A stretch of DNA of 32,627 nt from NCBI GenBank assembly GCA_937927675.1, contig CALBSG010000182.1, positions 1 to 32,627 of the forward strand, given 5' to 3'. The notes under the pieces are model-generated. The model saw only the letters and a program-made list of their open reading frames with translations, made no database searches and was not told the DNA's origin. Shown piece by piece: positions 14,884 through 22,082 of this stretch (its first letter is position 1; every line of letters begins with the position of its first letter). The DNA is from an uncultured Paracoccaceae bacterium. Its GTDB lineage: Bacteria > Pseudomonadota > Alphaproteobacteria > Rhodobacterales > Rhodobacteraceae. Made by a program: the position numbers and the translations under genes.

Positions 14884-15891
14884 ATGTCTTTGATCGGGTT
14901 CGGAGATCTGGCGCAATCCAATGCCATGCGCCGCCATGTCACCCAGACCAAGACCGATCTGGCGCGCCTGTCGCAAGAATTGACCACCGGTCAGGCCGCC
15001 GACACGCCCCGCCATCTTTCGGGCGACATGGGGCCGCTTTTGGCCATCGATTCCAGCCTTGCCCGGCTGGAAGGTCATGGTGCGGTGACCCGCGAGTTGA
15101 CGCTGTTTGCCGAGGCGATGCAAACCAGCCTCACAACGGTTTCGGATATGGCACTGACGGCCGCGAATGGCCTGATCGCCGCCTCGGGCACGGCATCGGC
15201 GGCCCATATCAACACAGCCGCCTCGGCCGCCCAATCCGCCTTGCGGTCAACCCTTTCAACGCTGAACACTCGATTTGGCGACCGCACGCTTTTTGCGGGC
15301 ATGGAAACCGGGACGCAGGCCATGGCCTCGGCCGACACGTTGATGACAGCCTTGGAAAGCGCAATCAGCGCGGCCGGTGCCACCGACGTCACCTCTGTCG
15401 AAGCCGCGGTTGATGCCTGGTTCGCGTCCCCCGGTGGCTATGATGGCACGGTCTATCTTGGCGGCCCGCCGCTGAGCGAGGTACCGATTGCGGCAGGCGA
15501 ATCCGTGGCCCTTGACGTGACTGCCAACGACCCGGCCTTGCGCGAAACGCTGAAAGGCCTCGCCATGGCCGCGCTGGTCGACCGCGGCATTTTCGCTGGG
15601 CAGTATGATTTGCAACATGATCTTGCTCAACGTGCCGGCGAGGTTCTGTTTGCCGGGGAAAATGATCGGGCCGACCTTGCCGCCCGACTGGGGGGCCTGC
15701 AATCGCAGATCGACCGCGCGCAGACCCGCAATGAAAGCGAAGCCGCAACGCTGGGCATAGCGCGCACAGGCATGGTCGAGATTGACCCCTATGAAACTTC
15801 GACACGTTTGCAGGACGCCGAAAGCCAACTCGAACTCATCTACACCCTCACCGCGCGCATTTCGCGCCTCAGCCTTGCGGATTACCTCTGA
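14884..15891 (+). CDS. flgL: Flagellar hook-filament junction protein 3, FlgL (HAP3)
   Basis: The protein has 335 residues, ATG at 14884, three bases after flgK. It begins with a flagellin-like coiled N-terminus (MRRHVTQTKTDLARLSQELTTGQAADTPRHLSGD). A central region, NTRFGDRTLFAGMETGTQAM, matches the FlgL/flagellin pattern, and the C-terminal helix ends in YTLTARISRLSLADYL, where flagellin-family proteins carry the export and polymerisation contacts. FlgL sits between FlgK and the filament. Position next to flgK and length make FlgL more likely than a flagellin. Its TGA shares one base with the flgI ATG (TGATG). Confidence 0.93.
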   Translation: MSLIGFGDLAQSNAMRRHVTQTKTDLARLSQELTTGQAADTPRHLSGDMGPLLAIDSSLARLEGHGAVTRELTLFAEAMQTSLTTVSDMALTAANGLIAASGTASAAHINTAASAAQSALRSTLSTLNTRFGDRTLFAGMETGTQAMASADTLMTALESAISAAGATDVTSVEAAVDAWFASPGGYDGTVYLGGPPLSEVPIAAGESVALDVTANDPALRETLKGLAMAALVDRGIFAGQYDLQHDLAQRAGEVLFAGENDRADLAARLGGLQSQIDRAQTRNESEAATLGIARTGMVEIDPYETSTRLQDAESQLELIYTLTARISRLSLADYL

Positions 15892-16988
15892 TGTTCAAAG
15901 CTTTGTTGGTGTTCTTGTGTCTTGTGCCGGGGCTTGCGGCGGCGGGGCCGGTGCGGATCAAGGATCTGGTCGAATTCGACGGCGTGCGCGGGAACGATCT
16001 GGTGGGATACGGCCTTGTCGTCGGGCTGAACGGCACCGGCGACGGCATCCGCAACGCGCCTTTCACCGAAGAAATCATGTCCAATCTGCTGGAACGTCTG
16101 GGCGTCAATGTCGCGGGCGAGGAATACCGGCCGAAGAACGTCGCGGCAGTTTTTGTGACGGCCAACCTTCCCCCTTTTGCGCGTGCGGGGGGGCGGATTG
16201 ATGTCACAGTGTCAGCGATTGGTGACGCCAAAAGCCTTCTGGGCGGAACGTTGGTCATGACCCCGCTGAACGGCGCGGACGGGCAAATCTATGCTGTGGC
16301 CCAAGGCACGATCATCGCGGGCGGCATTTCGGCCGAAGGCGAGGCGGCCCGGGTTGTGCAAGGGGTGCCCACGGCAGGCACGATCCCCTCGGGGGCTTAT
16401 GTGGAGCGCGAGGTCGAGTTTGATTTCGCGGGTCTGGACCAGTTGCGCCTCGCACTGCGCGCACCGGATTTCACGACGGCCGCTCGGATCGAAGATGCCA
16501 TAAACCGGGACATGGGGCGTGGTGCCGCCCGGATGATGGATGGCGGAACGGTGATGCTGAATGTCTCTGCCATCGGGAGCGGTTCTCCGGCTCATGTGCT
16601 GAGCCGGGTGGAAAACATCGCCGTCGAACCTGAAAGCCGCGCGCGCGTGGTGGTCGACCAGCGGTCTGGCACAATTGTGATGGGGCAGGACGTGCGGATC
16701 AGCCGGGTGGCGGTAGCCCAAGGCAATCTAACCTTGCGGGTCGAGGAGGCCCCAACTGTGTCGCAGCCCAATCCCTTTGCCGAAGGCGAAAGCATTGTGG
16801 TGCCCAGCACGACCGCCAGCATCACAACCGAACCGGGCAAGGGTCTGGCCGAGGTCACCGGCGGCACCAGTCTTTCAGAGGTGGTTGCCGGTTTGAACGC
16901 GCTTGGCGTCGCCCCCTATGACATGATCGATATCCTGAAAAGCATCAATGCAGCCGGGGCGCTGCATGCCGAATTCGTGGTGAACTGA
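15891..16988 (+). CDS. flgI: Flagellar P-ring protein FlgI
   Basis: The protein has 365 residues, coupled to flgL by a one-base overlap. A Sec signal peptide (about 1-18, ending AAA) is followed by the hallmark N-terminus RIKDLVEFDGVRGNDLVGYGLVVGLNGTGDG. The body keeps family motifs such as KNVAAVFVTANLPPFARAGGRIDVTVSAIGDAKSL, a GGTLVMTPL block, and the C-terminal LSEVVAGLNALGVAPYDMIDILKSINAAGALHAEFVV. FlgI assembles the periplasmic ring around the rod in the peptidoglycan layer. It is the last gene of the flgE-flgI unit, and the opposing fliP gene ends 278 bases further on. Confidence 0.97.
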   Translation: MFKALLVFLCLVPGLAAAGPVRIKDLVEFDGVRGNDLVGYGLVVGLNGTGDGIRNAPFTEEIMSNLLERLGVNVAGEEYRPKNVAAVFVTANLPPFARAGGRIDVTVSAIGDAKSLLGGTLVMTPLNGADGQIYAVAQGTIIAGGISAEGEAARVVQGVPTAGTIPSGAYVEREVEFDFAGLDQLRLALRAPDFTTAARIEDAINRDMGRGAARMMDGGTVMLNVSAIGSGSPAHVLSRVENIAVEPESRARVVVDQRSGTIVMGQDVRISRVAVAQGNLTLRVEEAPTVSQPNPFAEGESIVVPSTTASITTEPGKGLAEVTGGTSLSEVVAGLNALGVAPYDMIDILKSINAAGALHAEFVVN

Positions 16989-17058
16989 ACCTCTGTTATC
17001 AATGCAGGGCCGTTTGGAACCAGCCCGAAGCGGCCGCAACCCCAGAGCTGGCCCTGCC

Positions 17059-17075
17059 CCTCGGCTTTGCCGAGG
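17059..17075. other. Perfect 7-bp hairpin with TTT loop
   Basis: CCTCGGC and GCCGAGG enclose a three-base loop, 71 bases after the flgI stop. It lies directly beside the GGCCCTGC arm of a longer-range repeat, so two stems could stack. It lacks a T tract. Confidence 0.45.
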
Positions 17076-17179
17076 TGTCGCCACCCCTACAAGCAGAGCC
17101 ACGAACCCTCGTGTCATATCACCGCAATTGAGATCGGAACGGTCAGGCAGGGCCGCCACAACTGGAAGCGTCTTGGGGC

Positions 17180-17197
17180 CGGTCACTTGGGTGACCG
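17180..17197. other. Perfect 7-bp hairpin with TTGG loop
   Basis: CGGTCAC and GTGACCG form a stem with a four-base loop, 69 bases downstream of the fliP stop when read on the minus strand. It could stop fliP-side or flgI-side transcripts, but no T run adjoins it. Confidence 0.45.
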
Positions 17198-17266
17198 ACC
17201 CTCTGGGAGCTGGGCAGGTTCTATTCGGCCCCGATGCCTAAAGCGAATGGGTTGCCAAACCTGCGA

Positions 17267-17989
17267 TCAAAAATAGCTTCGTACCAGCGCACTGGAAATA
17301 AGCGTCCAACCATCCGCAACCACAAAGAAAGCAAGCTTGAACGGCAGCGCGACCGCGGCCGGGGGCACCATCATCATCCCCATCGACATAAGGACCGCCG
17401 CCACCACCAGATCAATTATGAGGAAAGGCAAAAAGACCAGAAAGCCGATTTCAAAGGCACGCTGGATTTCGGACAGGATGAAGGATGGCACCAGAACGGA
17501 CAGCGGCGCATCGGCCAAAGGTGTCGCAGTTTCTGGACGCAGCGCCTGCAAGGCCGCAAAGGTATCCGGGTCAAGCCGGGCGGTCATGAAAACCCGAAAT
17601 GGCGCCATGATAAGCGGGATCGCCGTTTGCACATCGATCTGCCCATTGGCCAAGGGATCAACACCCTTGACCCAAGCTTCGGTCAAGACCGGATCCATGA
17701 CAAACCATGTAAGGAACATCGCAAGGCTGATGATCAGCATGTTCGGCGGCGATTGCTGCAAACCGATGGCCTGACGCAGGATCGACAGGACCGTGACGAT
17801 AAAGGGAAAACACGTGACCATCACAGCCAGACCGGGCACGATCGACAAAATGGTGACCAAGAGCAAAAGCTGCACGGATCTGGTCGCCAAGGAGCCGCCA
17901 TCCCCAAAATCAATCGAGACGTCTTGGGCAAAGGCCGGACCCGCCAAAAGTGTCAGCGCAAGGCCGAACAAAAGCGCCTTTTGCGTCAC
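17267..17989 (-). CDS. fliP: Flagellar type III export gate protein FliP
   Basis: The protein has 240 residues from a GTG start (17989-17987) that overlaps the fliN stop by 4 bp. A cleavable signal peptide (about 1-21, AFA) is typical of FliP. Conserved family blocks are present: VMVTCFPFIVTVLSILRQAIGLQQSPPNMLIISLAMFLTWFVMDPV in the N-terminal membrane half, then LVPSFILSEIQRAFEIGFLVFLPFLIIDLVVAAVLMSMGMMMVPP in the C-terminal half. FliP, with FliQ and FliR, forms the inner-membrane export pore. fliQ is not next to it. It is the last gene of the fliF-H-N-P unit. Confidence 0.96.
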   Translation of the reverse strand: MTQKALLFGLALTLLAGPAFAQDVSIDFGDGGSLATRSVQLLLLVTILSIVPGLAVMVTCFPFIVTVLSILRQAIGLQQSPPNMLIISLAMFLTWFVMDPVLTEAWVKGVDPLANGQIDVQTAIPLIMAPFRVFMTARLDPDTFAALQALRPETATPLADAPLSVLVPSFILSEIQRAFEIGFLVFLPFLIIDLVVAAVLMSMGMMMVPPAAVALPFKLAFFVVADGWTLISSALVRSYF

Positions 17990-18258
17990 AATCCGCCCCG
18001 CAAATTGGCGACCTCGGTCAACCGGACAGCCAGTTGGCCCGCCGGTTCCCCGTCAATCTCTTGCAGCACACCGCGAGCAATCAAGCGGTCGCCGACATAA
18101 AGCTCGACCGGGTCCTCGACCCGGCGATCCAAGGGCAGGATCGCATCACGGCCCAGACGCAGCAGGTCCTTGACCAAGGGCCGTGCCTTGCCGACGGAAA
18201 TCGTGACCTCAATCGGCACCTGCGCAAAGGGGTTCGTATCGCTGGAGGGGTCATCCAT
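17986..18258 (-). CDS. fliN: Flagellar switch/C-ring protein FliN
   Basis: A 90-residue protein that is nearly all one SPOA (surface presentation of antigens) domain: VPIEVTISVGKARPLVKDLLRLGRDAILPLDRRVEDPVELYVGDRLIARGVLQEIDG. This is the classical FliN pattern of a short acidic head followed by the SPOA fold. FliN forms the base of the cytoplasmic ring with FliM and docks the FliH-ATPase complex. The stop is one base beyond the end of the fliH frame, and the start of fliP overlaps its stop. fliM and fliG are not in this unit, so the rest of the C-ring must be encoded elsewhere. Confidence 0.93.
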   Translation of the reverse strand: MDDPSSDTNPFAQVPIEVTISVGKARPLVKDLLRLGRDAILPLDRRVEDPVELYVGDRLIARGVLQEIDGEPAGQLAVRLTEVANLRGGL

Positions 18259-18259
18259 T

Positions 18260-18847
18260 TCAGATCTCCGTGTTGGACAAGTCGAAGAAGCCCCGCAGGG
18301 CTGTCATGATTTCTGCAGTTGCACGGTCAAGATCGACACAGGCTTCAGAGCCGCCAAGCCGCAAATAGACCTGCCCCTCGCCGAGCGTGGCCTCTTCCTC
18401 GATCACGATGGGCAAACCTGTTGCCTCGGAAATCAGGGCCTCAACAGCGGGCCGTGACGCGGGGTTAAGCACCATCACCACCGGCGCGTCGGCCAATGTT
18501 TCGCTCATGGGCATCAGCGCATCCAGAACGATGCTGCCCAACGACGCCCGCGCAATTTCAGGCAAGAGTTTGCCAACCGTTTCCGTCAGCAGGGGTTCAA
18601 GCGCGCGCAGCACATGGCTACGCGCCTCTTGGTAGGTGAAGGAAAGCGCTTGAAGATTGCGGGCCAGCTCCGCCCGGATCCGCGACTGATCGCCGGATTG
18701 GGCGGCTGTGGCATCTTCCCAGCCAGCGGCATATCCGGAATCATAGGAGGCAAGCTTGGCCTCCTCGAGTGCAGAGATGTCCAGCACCACGGTTTCGGCA
18801 GGACCGCCGGCTTCGTCACTTTCAAAAATTTCCAGCCGCAAGACCAT
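18260..18847 (-). CDS. fliH: Flagellar assembly protein FliH-like
   Basis: The protein has 195 residues from the ATG at 18847-18845, sharing one base with the fliF stop (TGATG). The N-terminal part contains YDSGYAAGWEDA, the Gly-spaced helical pattern typical of FliH (usually repeated GxxxG), followed by a helical stalk. The C-terminal half is an alpha/beta FliH/V-ATPase-E-like domain. Sequence conservation in this family is low, so the assignment also rests on the position between fliF and fliN. FliH regulates the FliI ATPase and links it to FliN. fliI is not in the window. Confidence 0.8.
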   Translation of the reverse strand: MVLRLEIFESDEAGGPAETVVLDISALEEAKLASYDSGYAAGWEDATAAQSGDQSRIRAELARNLQALSFTYQEARSHVLRALEPLLTETVGKLLPEIARASLGSIVLDALMPMSETLADAPVVMVLNPASRPAVEALISEATGLPIVIEEEATLGEGQVYLRLGGSEACVDLDRATAEIMTALRGFFDLSNTEI

Positions 18848-20451
18848 CAGGCGCGCTCCTCATCCTGCTCCATCCAACCGCGCAGAATTTCGACGGTCTC
18901 GGCCTGCCGTTCTTCGATCAGGCGGCGCAAGCGCGAGACGGGATCTGTCGCCTCATCGGTCTCCAGCGCTGCAAATTCCGAGCCATCGTCAATTTCTCCG
19001 GTCAGAACCTGCGTCACGCCGGCGGCGTCGGCCCCATCCATCGTCAGCGCGCCATTCCCTGCCGCCATACCCGGCAAGGCTAACGGCGATGTCTCGGCGG
19101 TCAGCCGCGGGCGAGAGGTCAGAACCGGGCGCAGCACGAAAAGCCCCAAGACCAGTGCCACGAAAGCCAGAACGACAATCTGGATCAGCGACATGGTGTC
19201 GATCGGCCCCATCGCAGTGAACATCCCGGCCTCCAGCAAGTCTCCGGCGACAGGGTCGGGTTCAAACGCCAGCGACTTGATCGTCAGCACGTCACCGCGC
19301 GCCTCGTCTATGCCCGCGGCAGACGCAACCAGTTCTCGCAAGGTGGCAAGTTCTTCGTCCCCGCGCGGCTCCACCCGCGTTGTGCCATCCTCCGCGGTCA
19401 CAATCTGCCCATCCAGCAAGACGGCGACCGAAATCTTCTTCACCGCGCCCGGCGTGCGCAGCACCTCGCGCTGGGTTTCAGAGACCTCATAGTTCACCCG
19501 CTCCCGGGTTTCGGAGTTTTCACTTTTTCCGGATGCCCCTGCGTTGGCATTGCCCTCGGGCAGGTTCGAGGCCACGGTCACCTCGCCACCCGGTTCGGTG
19601 GACGTTCCGGTGCTGCTTTCGGTTTCCTGCGAAATCGCAACCCGGCCCTGCGGATCAAAGGTGTGTTCCGTGATCGCCTCACGCTCGGTGACCACATCGA
19701 CCGCGACTTCGACCACGGCCTTGCCTGCGCCGACCCGCGCCTCCAACAGACGTTCGACGTTGCGGCGCAACTCGGCGGCGCGGGCATCAGCCGCCGCATC
19801 GGGGCGCAGGGTATCTTCTTCGCCGGGCAACAGACCGGCAACGGCATCGATCACCGCCACATCCTCGGGCACCATCCCCGGCACAGCGGCCGCCACCAGA
19901 TGACGCAGCGCGCGGGCTTGCTCAACCGGCAGACCTCCGGCTGCGGTGGATACGGTGACCGAGGCTTTTGCCTTCTGTTCCGGCTGAAATGCCTTCGTCG
20001 GGGCCTGCGCAATATGCACCCGTGCAGCTCGGATCAGCGGGTTCGCCAGAATCGTGCGGGCAATTTCACCTTCTTTCGCCCGCCAATAGGCCGCATCAAA
20101 CATCTGCGAGGTGGTGCCAAAACCTGAAAGCCCATCCAAAAGCTCATAGCCGGTGCCGGAATTGGCGGGCAGCCCCTGACCGGCCAGCACCATACGCAAG
20201 CTGTCGCGGCGCGTACTGTCGACGTAAATCGAATCGCCCCGCACCTCGAACGTAACGCCCTCTTGTTCCAAAGCGGCAACGACATCACCTGCCGCAGCCC
20301 CCTGCAAGCCCGCGTAGAGCAGCGACATACCCGGCTTTCCGGCAAACTGCGCAATGGCCAAAACCGCAAGGAAAACAGCCATCGTCGCCCCCGCAACGAT
20401 CGCCCGTTTCTTGCCATCAAGCCCCTGCCAGAGTTGGATCAGGTTTTGCAC
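18847..20451 (-). CDS. fliF: Flagellar MS-ring protein FliF
   Basis: The protein has 534 residues from a GTG start (20451-20449) with GAGGTGA just upstream. Two membrane helices flank the periplasmic part, at about 18-37 and 421-445. The conserved N-terminal blocks include GMSLLYAGLQGAAAGDVVAALEQEGV and YWRAKEGEIARTILANPLIRAARVHIA. The central VEVAVDVVTEREAITEHTFDPQGRVAISQETE region and the cytoplasmic C-terminal tail, which binds FliG in other species, follow. FliF forms the inner-membrane ring on which the basal body is built. It heads the fliF-H-N-P unit and is divergent from fliL with a shared 123-bp control region. Confidence 0.96.
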   Translation of the reverse strand: MQNLIQLWQGLDGKKRAIVAGATMAVFLAVLAIAQFAGKPGMSLLYAGLQGAAAGDVVAALEQEGVTFEVRGDSIYVDSTRRDSLRMVLAGQGLPANSGTGYELLDGLSGFGTTSQMFDAAYWRAKEGEIARTILANPLIRAARVHIAQAPTKAFQPEQKAKASVTVSTAAGGLPVEQARALRHLVAAAVPGMVPEDVAVIDAVAGLLPGEEDTLRPDAAADARAAELRRNVERLLEARVGAGKAVVEVAVDVVTEREAITEHTFDPQGRVAISQETESSTGTSTEPGGEVTVASNLPEGNANAGASGKSENSETRERVNYEVSETQREVLRTPGAVKKISVAVLLDGQIVTAEDGTTRVEPRGDEELATLRELVASAAGIDEARGDVLTIKSLAFEPDPVAGDLLEAGMFTAMGPIDTMSLIQIVVLAFVALVLGLFVLRPVLTSRPRLTAETSPLALPGMAAGNGALTMDGADAAGVTQVLTGEIDDGSEFAALETDEATDPVSRLRRLIEERQAETVEILRGWMEQDEERA

Positions 20452-20504
20452 GCGTCACCTCGTTTCGGACTTCTGTCCTGAGGAGCAGCTTTGCTTCACC
20501 CGGA

Positions 20505-20519
20505 TTAACAATCGGTTAG
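20505..20519. promoter_or_regulatory. Putative CtrA box between fliF and fliL
   Basis: TTAA-CAATCGG-TTAG, with C after the first half-site, fits the CtrA consensus with one mismatch. It sits almost in the middle of the 123-bp divergent gap, about 61 bases from the fliF start codon and 63 from the fliL start codon, so one near-palindromic site could serve both operons. CtrA control of fliF and fliL promoters is established in Caulobacter, and CtrA controls the fla2 flagellum of R. sphaeroides. Confidence 0.65.
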
Positions 20520-20574
20520 TGACCTTCGATCTATTTTCGTTCTCGACGACGATTCTTGAAAAGCGGGCATTTCC

Positions 20575-21060
20575 TTGGCTGACGTTGATGAACCGCAGGA
20601 TGCGGCACCGAAGAAGAAATCGAAAAAACCGCTCGTGATCGGGCTGGTTCTGGCGGTCTTGCTGGGCGGGGCCGGGTTTTACGCCACTTGGTCTGGCATG
20701 ATCTTGGGATCGGCAGATGAAGCGCACGCTGAGGCCGAGCCCGAGGTTGGCGCCCTGCCCGACATTGCCTTTGTCCCGGTTGATCCTTTGGTCATTACCC
20801 TTGGATCCGGTGAGGCCGTTCGCCACCTACGCTTCACCTCGCAAATCGAAGTCGCGGGGCCGCATGCCAGTGAGGTTCAGCTTCTTTTGCCTCGCATCGC
20901 AGACGTGCTGAACGGTTATCTGCGGGCGGTTGAGGTAACCGAACTGGAGGATCCGGCGGCGCTGGTGCGCATCCGGGCGCATCTTTTGCGACGCATCCAG
21001 ATTGTCACGGGCGAAGGTCGCGTGCGCGACCTGCTGGTGACTGAATTCGTTTTGAATTGA
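20575..21060 (+). CDS. fliL: Flagellar basal body-associated protein FliL
   Basis: The protein has 161 residues. An in-frame stop at 20557 leaves only five codons before the TTG at 20575, and no ATG or GTG occurs before the membrane helix, so TTG is the probable start. A basic cytosolic head (KKKSKK) precedes a membrane helix (about 20-38). A periplasmic domain carries the FliL pattern IAFVPVDPLVITLGSG, LRFTSQIEVA and the C-terminal LLRRIQIVTGEGRVRDLLVTEFVLN. FliL surrounds and supports the stator at the basal body. It is the first gene of a ten-gene operon and precedes the 131-aa gene by 12 bases. Confidence 0.92.
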   Translation: MADVDEPQDAAPKKKSKKPLVIGLVLAVLLGGAGFYATWSGMILGSADEAHAEAEPEVGALPDIAFVPVDPLVITLGSGEAVRHLRFTSQIEVAGPHASEVQLLLPRIADVLNGYLRAVEVTELEDPAALVRIRAHLLRRIQIVTGEGRVRDLLVTEFVLN

Positions 21061-21072
21061 AGGAGAGCGGGC

Positions 21073-21468
21073 ATGGAGCTGATTGCAGATGTGCTGATGT
21101 CGGCCGGGGCCTTCGGGGCTGCGATCTATTGCTATGTGCTGGCTGGTCGGTTGAAGAAATTCACCACCTTGGAAACCGGCATGGGTGGCGCGATCGCGGT
21201 ATTGTCGGCCCAAGTCGATGACATGACGCGGGCTTTGGAAAAAGCGCGCGGCGCAGCAACCGGATCGGCCACCGGACTAGAGGCCCTGGTTTTCCGGGCC
21301 GAGGGCGTTGCGGCAAAGCTGGAATTGATGGTTGCCGCGATGCACGATCTGCCTGCACCGCCCCCCGCCAGAACCGCGCAGCCAGAAGAAGAGGCACCAT
21401 CAGACGACCGCAAACTGCGCTTTGTCAGGCGGCGCAATCTGCGCCACGATGTGGAGGCTGCAGAATGA
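21073..21468 (+). CDS. Small membrane-anchored coiled-coil protein of the flagellar operon
   Basis: The protein has 131 residues from the ATG at 21073, with AAGGAGAG at 21060-21067. It has one N-terminal membrane segment (about 4-25), then a heptad-like helix (about 30-95, TLETGMGGAIAVLSAQVDDMTRALEKARG). A Pro/Glu-rich linker and a basic C-terminal patch (RKLRFVRRRNLRH) follow. I do not recognise a named family with certainty; similar unnamed proteins sit beside fliL in alphaproteobacterial flagellar clusters. The stop overlaps the next start by ATGA, so it is translated with the MotE-like protein. A role as a stator or basal-body accessory is inferred only from context. Confidence 0.8.
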   Translation: MELIADVLMSAGAFGAAIYCYVLAGRLKKFTTLETGMGGAIAVLSAQVDDMTRALEKARGAATGSATGLEALVFRAEGVAAKLELMVAAMHDLPAPPPARTAQPEEEAPSDDRKLRFVRRRNLRHDVEAAE

Positions 21469-22025
21469 AACGCGCTGGCAGAGGGGCCCTGGTCATTCTT
21501 GCGCTGTTTCTCGCCTCGTCCGGGGCGTTGCGGGTCGGGGGCATCGCAGGGCAGGCCCTGGCAAATTCCGGCGCCGAAGTCCCGGCAGTCGAAGAAGTTG
21601 CCCCTGCAGAATGCCCGACACCACCGGCGGCATTGCTGCAGGCTCTGAAGGAGCGCGAGGCGCAGGTCGCGGCGGCCGATGCCGCAACGAAAGAACGCAT
21701 GGCCGCACTGGATCTGGCCGAAAAAGCCATCGAGCAACGCCTGCAAGAGCTTTCCGCGGCGGAGGCAAGCCTGAAAGAGGTGTTGGCCATCGCGGACGGG
21801 GCCGCAGAGCAGGATTTGGCCCGCCTGACAGCGGTATATGAAGCCATGAAACCCACAGATGCCGCCGCTCTTTTTGATGCCATGGCCCCAGAGTTCGCAG
21901 CTGGCTTTCTTGGCCGCATGCAACCGCCCGCGGCAGCGGCAGTGATGGCCGGAATGCCCCCCGAAAAAGCCTATTCGATTTCAGCGCTCATCGCGGGACG
22001 AAACGCCAATGCGCCGAAAGAATAG
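21465..22025 (+). CDS. MotE-like periplasmic protein with MgtE-N-like domain
   Basis: The protein has 186 residues, overlapping the previous gene by 4 bp. An N-terminal signal or anchor (about 4-24) is followed by a coiled coil (about 55-112, rich in Ala/Glu/Lys). A C-terminal four-helix-type module (YEAMKPTDAAALFDAMAPEFAAGFLGRMQPPAAAAVMAGMPPEKAYSISALI) has the repeated Met-Pro spacing of MgtE N-terminal domains. This layout is that of MotE of Sinorhizobium, a periplasmic chaperone for the stator-associated protein MotC. Homology to MotE rather than only to the MgtE-N fold cannot be proven here. It is followed after 57 bases by motA. Confidence 0.82.
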   Translation: MKRAGRGALVILALFLASSGALRVGGIAGQALANSGAEVPAVEEVAPAECPTPPAALLQALKEREAQVAAADAATKERMAALDLAEKAIEQRLQELSAAEASLKEVLAIADGAAEQDLARLTAVYEAMKPTDAAALFDAMAPEFAAGFLGRMQPPAAAAVMAGMPPEKAYSISALIAGRNANAPKE

Positions 22026-22082
22026 GGAAAATTCTTAACCTGTCCCTGCCAAAGTGCCGCAAACAGGAAAGGACAAGGCATC

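Larger units (their letters stand above)
16989..17266. other. Structured convergent gap between flgI and fliP
   Basis: These 278 bases have no supported gene. Three inverted repeats are visible: GCAGGGCC (17004-17011) with GGCCCTGC (17050-17057); CCTCGGC-TTT-GCCGAGG (17059-17075); and CGGTCAC-TTGG-GTGACCG (17180-17197). GCAGGGCCG also recurs directly at about 17146. None is followed by a T run in either direction, so simple intrinsic terminators are not evident. Possible readings are Rho-linked termination structures, a noncoding RNA, or decayed sequence. Confidence 0.5.

Noticed and set aside
17234..18100. 288-codon plus-strand open frame across fliP and fliN
   Set aside because: It is antisense to fliP/fliN and very rich in Arg, His, Lys and Gln. 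The minus-strand frames match conserved flagellar proteins.
20452..20574. Sigma-54 (-24/-12) promoter for fliF or fliL
   Set aside because: No TGGCAC-N5-TTGC-like element was found. The CtrA-like box explains the region better.
22028..22049. CtrA box before motA
   Set aside because: Only one TTAACC half-site is present (22035-22040). The bases 11 positions up- or downstream do not form the second half.
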